A stretch of DNA of 37,947 nucleotides, taken from contig JADFJC010000021.1 of NCBI GenBank assembly GCA_022566315.1, forward strand, positions 1-37,947. Direction: 5' to 3'. The notes under the pieces were generated by a model that was not told the DNA's origin, made no database searches, and saw nothing but the letters and a program-made list of their open reading frames with translations. Made by a program: the position numbers and the translations under genes. The stretch comes from Planctomycetota bacterium. GTDB lineage: Bacteria; Planctomycetota; Phycisphaerae; Sedimentisphaerales; Anaerobacaceae. Within the stretch, counting starts at the first letter, position 1. Every line of letters starts with the position of its first letter. Below are positions 1-7,015 of the stretch, one piece after another.

Positions 1-206
1 ACCTTTCTAACGGAACGGAATTGGGACCGACAGAGCGAAATGACCTCGCACCCGGTGAGAAAGTAGCCGTCAAGCTATCATCATCTATTAAGGGTCAAGA
101 CTTCGACTGGTGGAAGGCCCATGCAGAGGCCGGTGAAGGCGAAGGGGAACACCACGGCGAGCGCGAAGGTGAACACGGAGGAGAACGAGGAGGTGAACAT
201 AATTGA
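1..206 (+). CDS. C-terminal fragment of unidentified protein with His/Glu/Gly-rich tail
   Basis: An open frame enters from the left edge (first full codon at 3) and stops at TGA 204-206, so only about 67 C-terminal residues are visible. The first half contains the motif APGEKVAVKLSSS and a DFDWW segment. The last 25 residues are almost only His, Glu, Gly and Arg in a repeating GEHxGER pattern. Such tails can bind divalent metals, but that is inference. An internal TTG at 21 could be read as a start; the frame is open upstream of it and I see no ribosome site, so I read this as the end of a longer gene. A hairpin plus T-tract terminator follows at 253-283. The family is not recognised. Confidence 0.55.
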   Translation, partial: LSNGTELGPTERNDLAPGEKVAVKLSSSIKGQDFDWWKAHAEAGEGEGEHHGEREGEHGGERGGEHN

Positions 207-219
207 CAAGAGCGGGGAA

Positions 220-554
220 CCCCCTGCGGTGCAGGGGGCTAACCAATAAGGAAAACCCTGTCTGTGCCAGGGTTTGTTTTTTAATTGACCCCCAAATAAA
301 TTTGGGGGCTAAATATGGATTCCTGCTTCCGCAGGAATGACATTGTGGCGTCGTCGTGCCGACGACGGCTAAACAATGACCCCGCAATAATACCTATGGC
401 ATAAAATTGCGGGGCTAAATACAAAGACAACCCCGCCCACAGGTGGCGGGGCTAACCATTATTTGATTCGCCTTCGGCGAAGCTATTTCAATAGATTTCT
501 CCGCTTCGGCCGGAATGACCCCCGGCAGGGGAATACAGGAGCACATCCGGGGGT
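220..554. repeat. Cluster of nine hairpins with shared CCCC/GGGG-CTAA borders
   Basis: This fills the 500-base gap between the first gene and the helicase. Perfect stems lie at 220-227/231-238, 253-260/268-275, 289-296/301-308, 319-326/331-338, 349-356/360-367, 380-388/406-414, 431-437/445-451, 467-472/476-481 and 518-525/547-554. Stem cores differ from unit to unit. Several arms begin with AACCCC or GACCCC and end with GGGG, and most units are followed by CTAA or TAAA. The stem at 319-338 belongs to the widespread ATTCCTGC...GCAGGAAT interspersed type. No coding capacity is evident here; an antisense frame across it is only a translation of the palindromes. Confidence 0.8.
253..283 (+). terminator. 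Rho-independent terminator after the first gene
   Basis: Stem AAACCCTG (253-260) pairs with CAGGGTTT (268-275) across a 7-base loop and is followed by GTTTTTT. It lies 47 bases after the stop of the upstream partial gene. It is the only hairpin of the cluster followed by a proper T-tract. Confidence 0.7.
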
Positions 555-618
555 AAACTCAAGTTGATTAGAGGATTAGAGATTTGAGAATTGGATAGAA
601 AAAGAATTAAAAAAGGTG

Positions 619-647
619 TTGACGGGTTGTCGATATCGCAGTATATT
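619..647 (+). promoter_or_regulatory. Sigma70-type promoter of the helicase gene
   Basis: TTGACG (619-624) and TATATT (642-647) are separated by exactly 17 bases. The start codon at 709 follows after a leader of about 55 bases. Confidence 0.7.
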
Positions 648-708
648 ACACTTTCCGATCAATTTGCGTGTTTGCATTTTCACGAGTTTATCTTCTTAGG
701 AATGTTCA

Positions 709-1971
709 ATGCCATTTAAGAGGTTTGGTCTTTCAGACCCGCTGGTTCAAGGGATATTAGCGACAGGTTACACGGCGCCGACGGAAATACAGTCGCAGGC
801 GATACCGGCGGCAATTGAGGGCAGGGACATCATCGGCTGCGCCCAGACGGGCACAGGCAAGACGGCGGCGTTTGTGCTGCCGATACTGGATCGTCTCAGC
901 CATGAGCGGGCCGGTCGGAAGCGGACCGTGAGGTCATTGATCCTCACTCCCACGCGTGAACTGGCCGTGCAGATCGAAAGATCGATACTGGGCTACGGGC
1001 GGTTCATAGACCTGAAGGCCCTGGCGGTTTACGGCGGCGTCGGCATCAACAACCAGATTAGAACGCTGGGCAGAGGGGTCGATATCGTGGTCGCCACGCC
1101 CGGACGTCTGATTGACCATATCGAACGCAAGACGATCGAACTGAGCGGTGTGGAGGTGCTTGTGCTGGACGAGGCCGACCGGATGCTCGATATGGGCTTC
1201 GTCCACGACGTACGGCGAATCGTGGGCAGGCTTCCGAAGAAGCGCCAGACGCTGCTGTTTTCGGCGACGATATCGCCGGAGGTCAAGACCCTGGCGGCCG
1301 ACATGCTGAAATCGCCGAAGGTGATACAGATAGGCCGGCCCCGCAACCCGATCGACACGATCACTCAGCATATCTACGCGGTCGAGAAGTCGCTGAAGAT
1401 GGACCTTTTGCTGCACATGATCGAGGACTGGCGGATGTTCAGCGTGCTGGTGTTCTCACGGACCAAATACGGTGCAGACAGGATCGGCCGACGGCTCAAA
1501 CGCGCCGGGGTCGTGGCGGTCACGATACATTCGGGCCGTACCCAGAACCAGCGGCAGCAGGCCCTCGACGGCTTTCGCAGCGGCAAGTATCAGGTTATGG
1601 TTGCCACCGATGTCGCCGCCCGCGGCATCGACGTCGAGGGGATATCACACGTCATCAATTACGACGTTCCCACTCACGCCGAGGATTACGTCCATCGTAT
1701 AGGCCGGACAGGCCGAGCGGAGGCCACCGGCGACGCGATCACGTTCGTTTCGAGCGAAGAGGAAAAGTACCTGCGCGAGGTCGGCAAGTTCATAGGGCGC
1801 AAACTCACGGCGCAGAAGTGTAAGGGCTTCTCATACGTCAAGTCCCCGCCGCCCGAGCCGAAGACCACTAAAAGCTCCAAACCATCGCAACGCAAGGAAC
1901 TGCCAAGAAGCAAACGCGTCTCCGGAGCAAAAAAGTCATATCGCGGGCGCCGCAAACGACTCAAAAGCTAA
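709..1971 (+). CDS. rhlE: DEAD-box ATP-dependent RNA helicase, RhlE type
   Basis: A 420-residue cytoplasmic RNA helicase that uses ATP to unwind RNA duplexes; RhlE-type enzymes act in ribosome assembly and RNA turnover. All superfamily-2 motifs are present in order: Q motif (GYTAPTEIQ, about residue 20), motif I AQTGTGKT (about 46-53), PTRELA, TPGRLID, motif II DEAD, motif III SAT, ATDVAARGID and motif VI HRIGRTGRA. The two RecA-like domains end near residue 370. They are followed by a 50-residue Lys/Arg/Ser-rich tail (RGRRKRLKS at the end), probably an RNA-binding extension. The first ATG has an AGGA ribosome site and a consensus promoter upstream. The gene stands alone. The RhlE assignment within the DEAD-box family rests on the N-terminus and overall length, so the symbol is less certain than the family. 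Confidence 0.93.
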   Translation: MPFKRFGLSDPLVQGILATGYTAPTEIQSQAIPAAIEGRDIIGCAQTGTGKTAAFVLPILDRLSHERAGRKRTVRSLILTPTRELAVQIERSILGYGRFIDLKALAVYGGVGINNQIRTLGRGVDIVVATPGRLIDHIERKTIELSGVEVLVLDEADRMLDMGFVHDVRRIVGRLPKKRQTLLFSATISPEVKTLAADMLKSPKVIQIGRPRNPIDTITQHIYAVEKSLKMDLLLHMIEDWRMFSVLVFSRTKYGADRIGRRLKRAGVVAVTIHSGRTQNQRQQALDGFRSGKYQVMVATDVAARGIDVEGISHVINYDVPTHAEDYVHRIGRTGRAEATGDAITFVSSEEEKYLREVGKFIGRKLTAQKCKGFSYVKSPPPEPKTTKSSKPSQRKELPRSKRVSGAKKSYRGRRKRLKS

Positions 1972-2042
1972 AGCCCCAACCCAGCAGGACGTGACCGGTG
2001 GACGAGAGATAATGGACGATGGACGCGTTTACAGGTTGTCGT

Positions 2043-2110
2043 TGCTCAGCCCAAAACGAAACTCGCCTGCCGGCGGTCAAGGCCGAATTTCTTTAGCAGT
2101 CTTTAAAACG
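2043..2110 (+). repeat. Dispersed repeat, copy A (TTTCTTTACCAGTCC family)
   Basis: This segment runs from CTCAGCCC through AACTCGCCTG to a divergent core (GAATTTCTTTAGCAGTCTT). It matches copy B at 16632-16697 over about 65 bases, allowing for scattered substitutions. It lies 71 bases after the helicase stop. Confidence 0.75.
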
Positions 2111-2157
2111 TGATAAAACGATTTGATAGATTCGGTATTACAGCCGAGGATGACTGT

Positions 2158-2203
2158 AAAAAAAAGACTGATGACTCCTCTCGGCCATCAGTCTTTACTT
2201 TTT
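2158..2203. terminator. Bidirectional terminator between convergent helicase and PilZ genes
   Basis: A perfect 11-bp stem, AAAGACTGATG (2163-2173) with CATCAGTCTTT (2186-2196), is flanked by A8 on the left and ACTTTTT on the right. It therefore ends in a T-tract on both strands. It serves the helicase from the left and the PilZ gene from the right. Confidence 0.85.
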
Positions 2204-2270
2204 CATTGCCCCGTTTCTCCGACAGCCACAACTCTCCGCAATCCCTTCCCTTATGGCTAAAAATTTATAT

Positions 2271-2585
2271 CTACTGAAAGGCGATACCAACCCCAATCTC
2301 AGCACTTTCGAGCAGATTCTTGCGGTCCACTCTGACAACTTTGCCGGTTTTAATGCGTGCAAATTGTCCTTTTTCCTTTGCCAAAGCCTCTGTTCGTGGG
2401 AAATTTAGCTCCACGATATGGCCCAGCCTGACCGGTGCCGTTACCGGAAGTGTAATAAAGACGCCTGTTTTGCTAATATTGCAACTTCGACCGTTAAAAA
2501 ATCTGTTAGCTTCCGGTACCCAAACGCTAACGGGCCAGGAAACAGTATTCCGGCTATCCTTACGCTGCTCAACTAAAGTCTCCAT
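2271..2585 (-). CDS. PilZ-domain protein, probable c-di-GMP effector
   Basis: A 104-residue protein made essentially of one PilZ domain, the cytoplasmic c-di-GMP sensor fold. Both binding signatures are intact: RKDSR (RxxxR) about ten residues from the N-terminus, and NISKTG (D/NxSxxG) some 30 residues later. The rest follows the beta-barrel pattern (PVRLGHIVELNFP, then GKVVRVDR, then GVGIAFQ). I chose the ATG at 2585 because AGGGAG lies nine bases upstream. The same frame runs on to 2756, but that part is AT-rich with no domain and no ribosome site. As a stand-alone PilZ it probably acts by binding a partner protein. The locus gives no direct partner, although an exopolysaccharide operon lies about 20 kb away on the same strand. 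Confidence 0.85.
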   Translation of the reverse strand: METLVEQRKDSRNTVSWPVSVWVPEANRFFNGRSCNISKTGVFITLPVTAPVRLGHIVELNFPRTEALAKEKGQFARIKTGKVVRVDRKNLLESAEIGVGIAFQ

Positions 2586-2838
2586 AGTTTTAATCTCCCT
2601 TAAAAACAATATTCCGTCAATACTAAGTTTTATCGTCAATGTTAAATTGGATAGTTTAGTACATTTAGGCAAATTATTGATTTTATACAAAAAACTTTTT
2701 GTATTTTTTCGTATCGTTGCAGTTATGCTCTTTTTTATCGGCTGTTCTTTCAACACAACTTGTCCCTACTAAGTTTTTTGAGAAAAAATTAAGGCATTGT
2801 CGTCTTTGCGCAATTTTGACAAAAAAGGAATATAATCC

Positions 2839-2868
2839 TTGACAGGAGGATAGGCAATCTGGTATAAA
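2839..2868 (+). promoter_or_regulatory. Consensus promoter reading toward the small ORF and phosphoesterase
   Basis: TTGACA (2839-2844) and TATAAA (2863-2868) are separated by 18 bases. A start near 2875 would give a leader of about 106 bases to the small ORF at 2981 and about 550 bases to the large gene at 3423. Confidence 0.6.
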
Positions 2869-2980
2869 AAATGGGTAAGGCTTATGTCCGAATAAATGGG
2901 CATGAGCGGATTCTGGTTCATTGACAAATGACAAACGGTATCTTTGAAGTTTGAAGTATTTCAACAGAGGAGGAGTTATT

Positions 2981-3064
2981 ATGCATTGTCATTGTGCCAG
3001 GCATAAAATTGTAAGTAACAGCTTTACTTTGTGCTTTGCAGTGAAGTTTTTACATTTCAATTAA
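2981..3064 (+). CDS. Candidate 27-residue small protein or leader peptide
   Basis: A short frame, ATG 2981 to TAA 3062-3064, encodes 27 residues beginning MHCHCARHK, with Cys and His clustered at the N-terminus and a moderately hydrophobic second half. It has a textbook ribosome site: GAGGAGGAG ends seven bases before the ATG. A consensus promoter lies at 2839-2868. It resembles no family I know. It may be a free small protein, perhaps metal-binding through the HCHC motif, or a leader peptide for the phosphoesterase gene 360 bases downstream. Evidence is limited to the translation signals. Confidence 0.4.
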   Translation: MHCHCARHKIVSNSFTLCFAVKFLHFN

Positions 3065-3422
3065 CAACCTATATTTATTTTTTGAACCCCACCTGTCGTC
3101 CGCAGTCCCGAAAGGAATGCCTACCTGGGGCACAAGTTGCGGCAAAGACGGGACGGGATGAAGGAAGGAGGTGGTAGCGTTGCACTTTGATAAGCAGCTT
3201 GTATAGGGCTTTTGGTTAAGATACATAATCATTGTAAGCATGCACGCCGATCCGCGCAGAATCCCACCGACCTCGATAAGGCCAAGCCAGCAGCCAAGCA
3301 GGTTAGGCCGGACTAAGGACGACGCAAAAGGGACCGAGGGCTATGAAGCATCTGCCGGGAAGACATGGAAACGAAAAACTTGTATATGCAGCATTGGGTA
3401 AAAATCAGAAAGGCTTAGGAAA
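3065..3422 (+). other. Long leader upstream of the phosphoesterase; possible structured RNA
   Basis: A non-coding stretch of 358 bases. It is GC-richer than the region before it and contains no convincing gene or terminator. Between about 3279 and 3372 are segments that loosely recall a class I c-di-GMP riboswitch: GATAAGGCCAAGCC, then GACGCAAA, then TGCCGGG. However, the base that should pair with the GGC arm is not conserved. An antisense frame at 3050-3241 has no ribosome site and no family signature. Confidence 0.3.
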
Positions 3423-6400
3423 ATGGGAAGAAATGCTGAACGAAGAATAGTATTGTTTGTAACAGGGCTACTGCTGGTCGCGATGCCAAGACAGATTTTG
3501 GCGGCGCAGGATACGCTGGTTGCGACCGGTTCAGTGTGGAAATACCTGGATGACGGCTCAAACCAGCGCACCGCGTGGTACGGAAGTAGTTTTGACGATT
3601 CCGGCTGGGCCTCCGGTCCGGCACAATTGGGATACGGTGACGGCGATGAAGCCACCGTGGTAAGTTACGGTCCAAATCCGAACAACAAGTACACAACGAC
3701 CTACTTTCGCCACAAATTCAGTGTCTCGGACCCCTCAAGATACCAGAGTCTGATTCTCAGTGTCCTAAGAGATGACGGTGCGGTCGTTTATCTCAACGGC
3801 GCCGAAGTTTTTAGGGGCAACATGCCCGGTGGCGCCATTGATTATATAACTACCGCCTCGGCGGCTGTAGGGGGTGCGGATGAAAACACGTTCTATGACA
3901 TCACACTCGATACGAATAGTCTGGTTGACGGCAACAATGTGCTCGCGACCGAGATTCACCAAATAAGTGGTACCAGCTCGGACATTAGTTTTGATCTCCG
4001 TCTGATCGGTTCAACCGAAGGAATCATCACCACTATCGTTCGGGGGCCGTACTTACAGAATGCAACTCCGCAGAGCGTTAGCATTATGTGGCGAACGAGC
4101 GTAAACACATCAAGCAAGGTGTGGTACGGAACTTCATTAATAACCCTGGACCAGACGGCGGAGGATTCGAATTTGAAAACGGACCACACCATGCGGATTT
4201 CGGGTCTGAATCCGGGCAGCAAATACTTTTATCAGGTCGGTATGACAGACGGCACGGTACTGGCCGGCGGCGATGAGGACCATTATTTTGTTACCAATCC
4301 CGTAATCGGCTCTATCGGCCCGATTCGCATCTGGGTTCTGGGCGACTCGGGAACAGCCAATAACAATGCCCGGTCGGTCAAGAATGCTTATCTCGAATTG
4401 GCCGGCAACGAGAAGGAAGCGGACATTTGGTTGATGCTTGGGGACAATGCATATACGAATGGTACGGAGACGCAATATCAGAATGCGGTTTTCAATATGT
4501 ATCCGGAGATACTCAGAAATAAGGTATTATGGTCTACACGAGGAAACCACGAGATGAGTTCGAGTGTCTATTACGGGATATTCGACTTTCCGGCAAATGG
4601 TGAAGGTGGTGGATTAGCTTCGGGCACCGAACATTATTATTCCTTTGACTATGCCAATATCCATTTTATCTGCCTCAACTCCCAAGAAAGTGATCTTAGC
4701 GGACCGCCCGGTGGTGTGATGTATCAGTGGCTTGAAGAGGATCTGGCGAATACGCGGCAAAAGTGGATTATCGCGTTCTGGCATCATCCGCCTTACAGCA
4801 AAGGCTCGCATGACTCCGATAGTTTGGGCGATAGCAGCGGGCGGCTGGTGGATATGCGTGAAAACGCCCTGCCGATACTGGAAGCCGGCGGCGTCGATTT
4901 GGTGCTGACCGGTCATAGCCACTCCTACGAACGCTCTTTATTTATAAACGGCCACTACGCTTACTCCAGCTCTTTCGACCCAGGCGTTCACGTTGTCCAG
5001 GCAGGCAGCGGCAGAGAAGACGGCGATGGGGCCTATGTCAAGTCCGGATACGACGGCACAGTTTATATTGTAGCAGGTTCCTCAGGCACGCTTGGCGCTG
5101 GTAACCTGGATCATCCGGTGATGTATTTCAGTGAAAGGCAATTAGGTTCACTCATTATAGATGTGCAAGGCAGCCGAATGGATGTGCGTTTCTTGCGGGA
5201 GACCACCAATCCTACCCAGGTTGATGATTATTTCACGATTCAAGACACCTCCCCGACAGCGATGTTTGTTAGTCCGGCTGACGGCCTGACATATGTGCCG
5301 CCACAAGGTGTGGTTCTTAGATGGATCTCAGGAGAGTATGCCAGCAAACATGATGTGTACTTCGGCAGCGTGTTTGACGATGTGAACAATGCCACTGCAA
5401 CAGTTGAACCCGGAGGTGTTTACATAGCTCGCCAAGATCCCAACTACTATCCTATCAGTGGAGCCCTTGATTTAGGTGGGACTTACTACTGGCGCATTGA
5501 TGAGGTTAACGGGCCGCCTGACTTTACGGTATTCGAAGGTGAAGTCTGGAGCTTTACGATTGCGCCCGGTAACTCTACACAACCCGACCCGGCTAATGGT
5601 GCCTTAGCTGTGGCAATAGATGTAACTCTTGGCTGGTTGCCTGGAGCTACTGCTGCGGCGCACAATGTGTACTTCGGTACCAGCAGTACACCTGCGTTCA
5701 TAGGCAACCAGGAGGCGGCCACCTATTATCCCGGGCCCCTTGAACCAGGCACTACTTACTATTGGCAGATCGATGAGGTCGAGGCCGATGGTACGACGAT
5801 ATACACCGGCGATATCTGGAGCTTTACGACCTTGCCCGGTTACGCTACGCAACCCGACCCGGCTAATGGTGGCTTCGTTATGGCATTAGATACAACTCTT
5901 AGCTGGTTGCCGGGACCTACTGGCGCGACGCACGATGTGTACTTCGGTACCAGCAACCCACCGCCGTTCATAGGCAAGCAGGCAGAGAGCAGCTTTGATC
6001 CCGGACCCCTTGAAATGGAAACTACCTACTACTGGCAGATCGATGAGGTCGAGGCCGATGGTACGACCAAATACACCGGCGATATCTGGAGCTTTAAGAC
6101 TGCGGTACTCAATGCCGGTGTGAAAGCACAGTACTATCACTGGAGTTCTGTTAACCCTCCGGAGGCAGCCTTCGAAACGCTTGTGCTAACCCGCGTAGAG
6201 ACCGAAATTGACTTTGACTGGGGCAACTCCGGCTCGCCGGATCCATTGGTCAATGTTAATAACTTCTCGGCCAAATGGGTTGCCGGTTTTGAAACGCCAT
6301 ACTCCGAGGCCTACACTTTCTGGACGGAAACCGATGATGGTGTGCTGGTGTGGCTGGATGGCGAGCTAATCATTGACAACTGGACTGACCACGGGCCCAC

Positions 6401-6872
6401 TTGGGACGCAAGCGCGCCGATTGAACTTACTGCTGGGCAACGACACACCCTTGAAATGTGGTACTATGAGAATGGCGGAGGTGCTGTGGCACGGCTGCAC
6501 TGGGAAAGTCCCACCATACAACCAAGGCAGGCCATTCCAGGAGGCCTATTGCAACTGCCGCTAATGGCCCTTGATCCGGACCCGGCTGATGGTACCACCG
6601 AGGTGAAGCGAAAACCTACTCTTAGCTGGTCGGCGGGGAAAAATACCGCCAGTGTGAATGGGCACGAACTGTACTTCAGCAGCGATGTCAATGCTGTGAA
6701 CGATCGTATTGCTGAGAAAGTTGTCTTGAGCGAGCCGAGCTATTCTATCACAACCAAACTTGACACAGGGAAGACCTACTACTGGCGTGTTGATGAAGTT
6801 GAGGCTGATGGCATTACGAGACACAGTGGCGATGTCTGGAGCTTTACAGTGACGACCATAGCAGGCAGGTAG
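3423..6872 (+). CDS. Secreted multidomain metallophosphoesterase (purple acid phosphatase type) with PA14 domain
   Basis: A 1149-residue exported enzyme predicted to hydrolyse phosphate esters outside the cytoplasm. A signal peptide (residues 1-27, ending ILAAQ) is followed by a beta-sandwich module (about 28-195) and a fibronectin-like purple-acid-phosphatase N-domain (about 204-290). The calcineurin-like catalytic domain spans about 299-600. Metal-ligand motifs are in order: GDSG (306), GDNAY (340), GNHE (373), HHPPY (454) and GHSHSYER (496). The rest is adhesive: three modules centred on a VYFG motif and ending in YYW(R/Q)IDEV...WSF (about 616, 718, 808), a PA14 domain (about 898-1045), and a fourth module to the end. 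Modules two and three are a 270-bp tandem duplication. There is no PEP-CTERM or other sorting tail. Start: first ATG, with AAGG about ten bases upstream. The substrate cannot be told from sequence. Confidence 0.9.
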   Translation: MGRNAERRIVLFVTGLLLVAMPRQILAAQDTLVATGSVWKYLDDGSNQRTAWYGSSFDDSGWASGPAQLGYGDGDEATVVSYGPNPNNKYTTTYFRHKFSVSDPSRYQSLILSVLRDDGAVVYLNGAEVFRGNMPGGAIDYITTASAAVGGADENTFYDITLDTNSLVDGNNVLATEIHQISGTSSDISFDLRLIGSTEGIITTIVRGPYLQNATPQSVSIMWRTSVNTSSKVWYGTSLITLDQTAEDSNLKTDHTMRISGLNPGSKYFYQVGMTDGTVLAGGDEDHYFVTNPVIGSIGPIRIWVLGDSGTANNNARSVKNAYLELAGNEKEADIWLMLGDNAYTNGTETQYQNAVFNMYPEILRNKVLWSTRGNHEMSSSVYYGIFDFPANGEGGGLASGTEHYYSFDYANIHFICLNSQESDLSGPPGGVMYQWLEEDLANTRQKWIIAFWHHPPYSKGSHDSDSLGDSSGRLVDMRENALPILEAGGVDLVLTGHSHSYERSLFINGHYAYSSSFDPGVHVVQAGSGREDGDGAYVKSGYDGTVYIVAGSSGTLGAGNLDHPVMYFSERQLGSLIIDVQGSRMDVRFLRETTNPTQVDDYFTIQDTSPTAMFVSPADGLTYVPPQGVVLRWISGEYASKHDVYFGSVFDDVNNATATVEPGGVYIARQDPNYYPISGALDLGGTYYWRIDEVNGPPDFTVFEGEVWSFTIAPGNSTQPDPANGALAVAIDVTLGWLPGATAAAHNVYFGTSSTPAFIGNQEAATYYPGPLEPGTTYYWQIDEVEADGTTIYTGDIWSFTTLPGYATQPDPANGGFVMALDTTLSWLPGPTGATHDVYFGTSNPPPFIGKQAESSFDPGPLEMETTYYWQIDEVEADGTTKYTGDIWSFKTAVLNAGVKAQYYHWSSVNPPEAAFETLVLTRVETEIDFDWGNSGSPDPLVNVNNFSAKWVAGFETPYSEAYTFWTETDDGVLVWLDGELIIDNWTDHGPTWDASAPIELTAGQRHTLEMWYYENGGGAVARLHWESPTIQPRQAIPGGLLQLPLMALDPDPADGTTEVKRKPTLSWSAGKNTASVNGHELYFSSDVNAVNDRIAEKVVLSEPSYSITTKLDTGKTYYWRVDEVEADGITRHSGDVWSFTVTTIAGR

Positions 6873-6990
6873 TAAAAATCACGTTGTTGCCCCGGGCGCA
6901 CACGCTGGAAATCGCTAAGCGTGAAGGTGGTACGTGGCTTGATGAGCAACTCTGGCTGGGGCCGTAACAGCGTTGATATGCGGCTCTAAA

Positions 6991-7015
6991 AGCCTAATTT
7001 CTTTACCAGTCCTTA
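6991..7015 (+). repeat. Dispersed repeat, copy C (core only)
   Basis: The core CTAATTTCTTTACCAGTCC is identical to copies B and D. It lies between the convergent phosphoesterase and esterase genes, and its last bases (TTA at 7013-7015) form the TAA stop of the minus-strand esterase. Confidence 0.75.

Noticed and set aside
88-387. 99-codon antisense frame across the hairpin cluster
   Set aside because: It translates palindromic repeats (CHSCGSRNP is the known translation of the ATTCCTGC/GCAGGAAT repeat) and has no ribosome site.
220-554. CRISPR array or integron attC array
   Set aside because: The units are palindromes of different sequence with no constant direct repeat, no regular spacers, and no cas or integrase gene nearby.
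934-1416. 160-codon frame antisense to the helicase
   Set aside because: It lies wholly within a clear helicase gene and shows no family motif.
2816-2836. TTGACA followed by TATAAT upstream of the small ORF
   Set aside because: The spacing is only 9 bases, too short for sigma70; the pair at 2839-2868 is better.
6869-6872. PEP-CTERM sorting tail on the phosphoesterase
   Set aside because: The protein ends in a beta module (SFTVTTIAGR) with no PEP motif, membrane helix or basic cluster.
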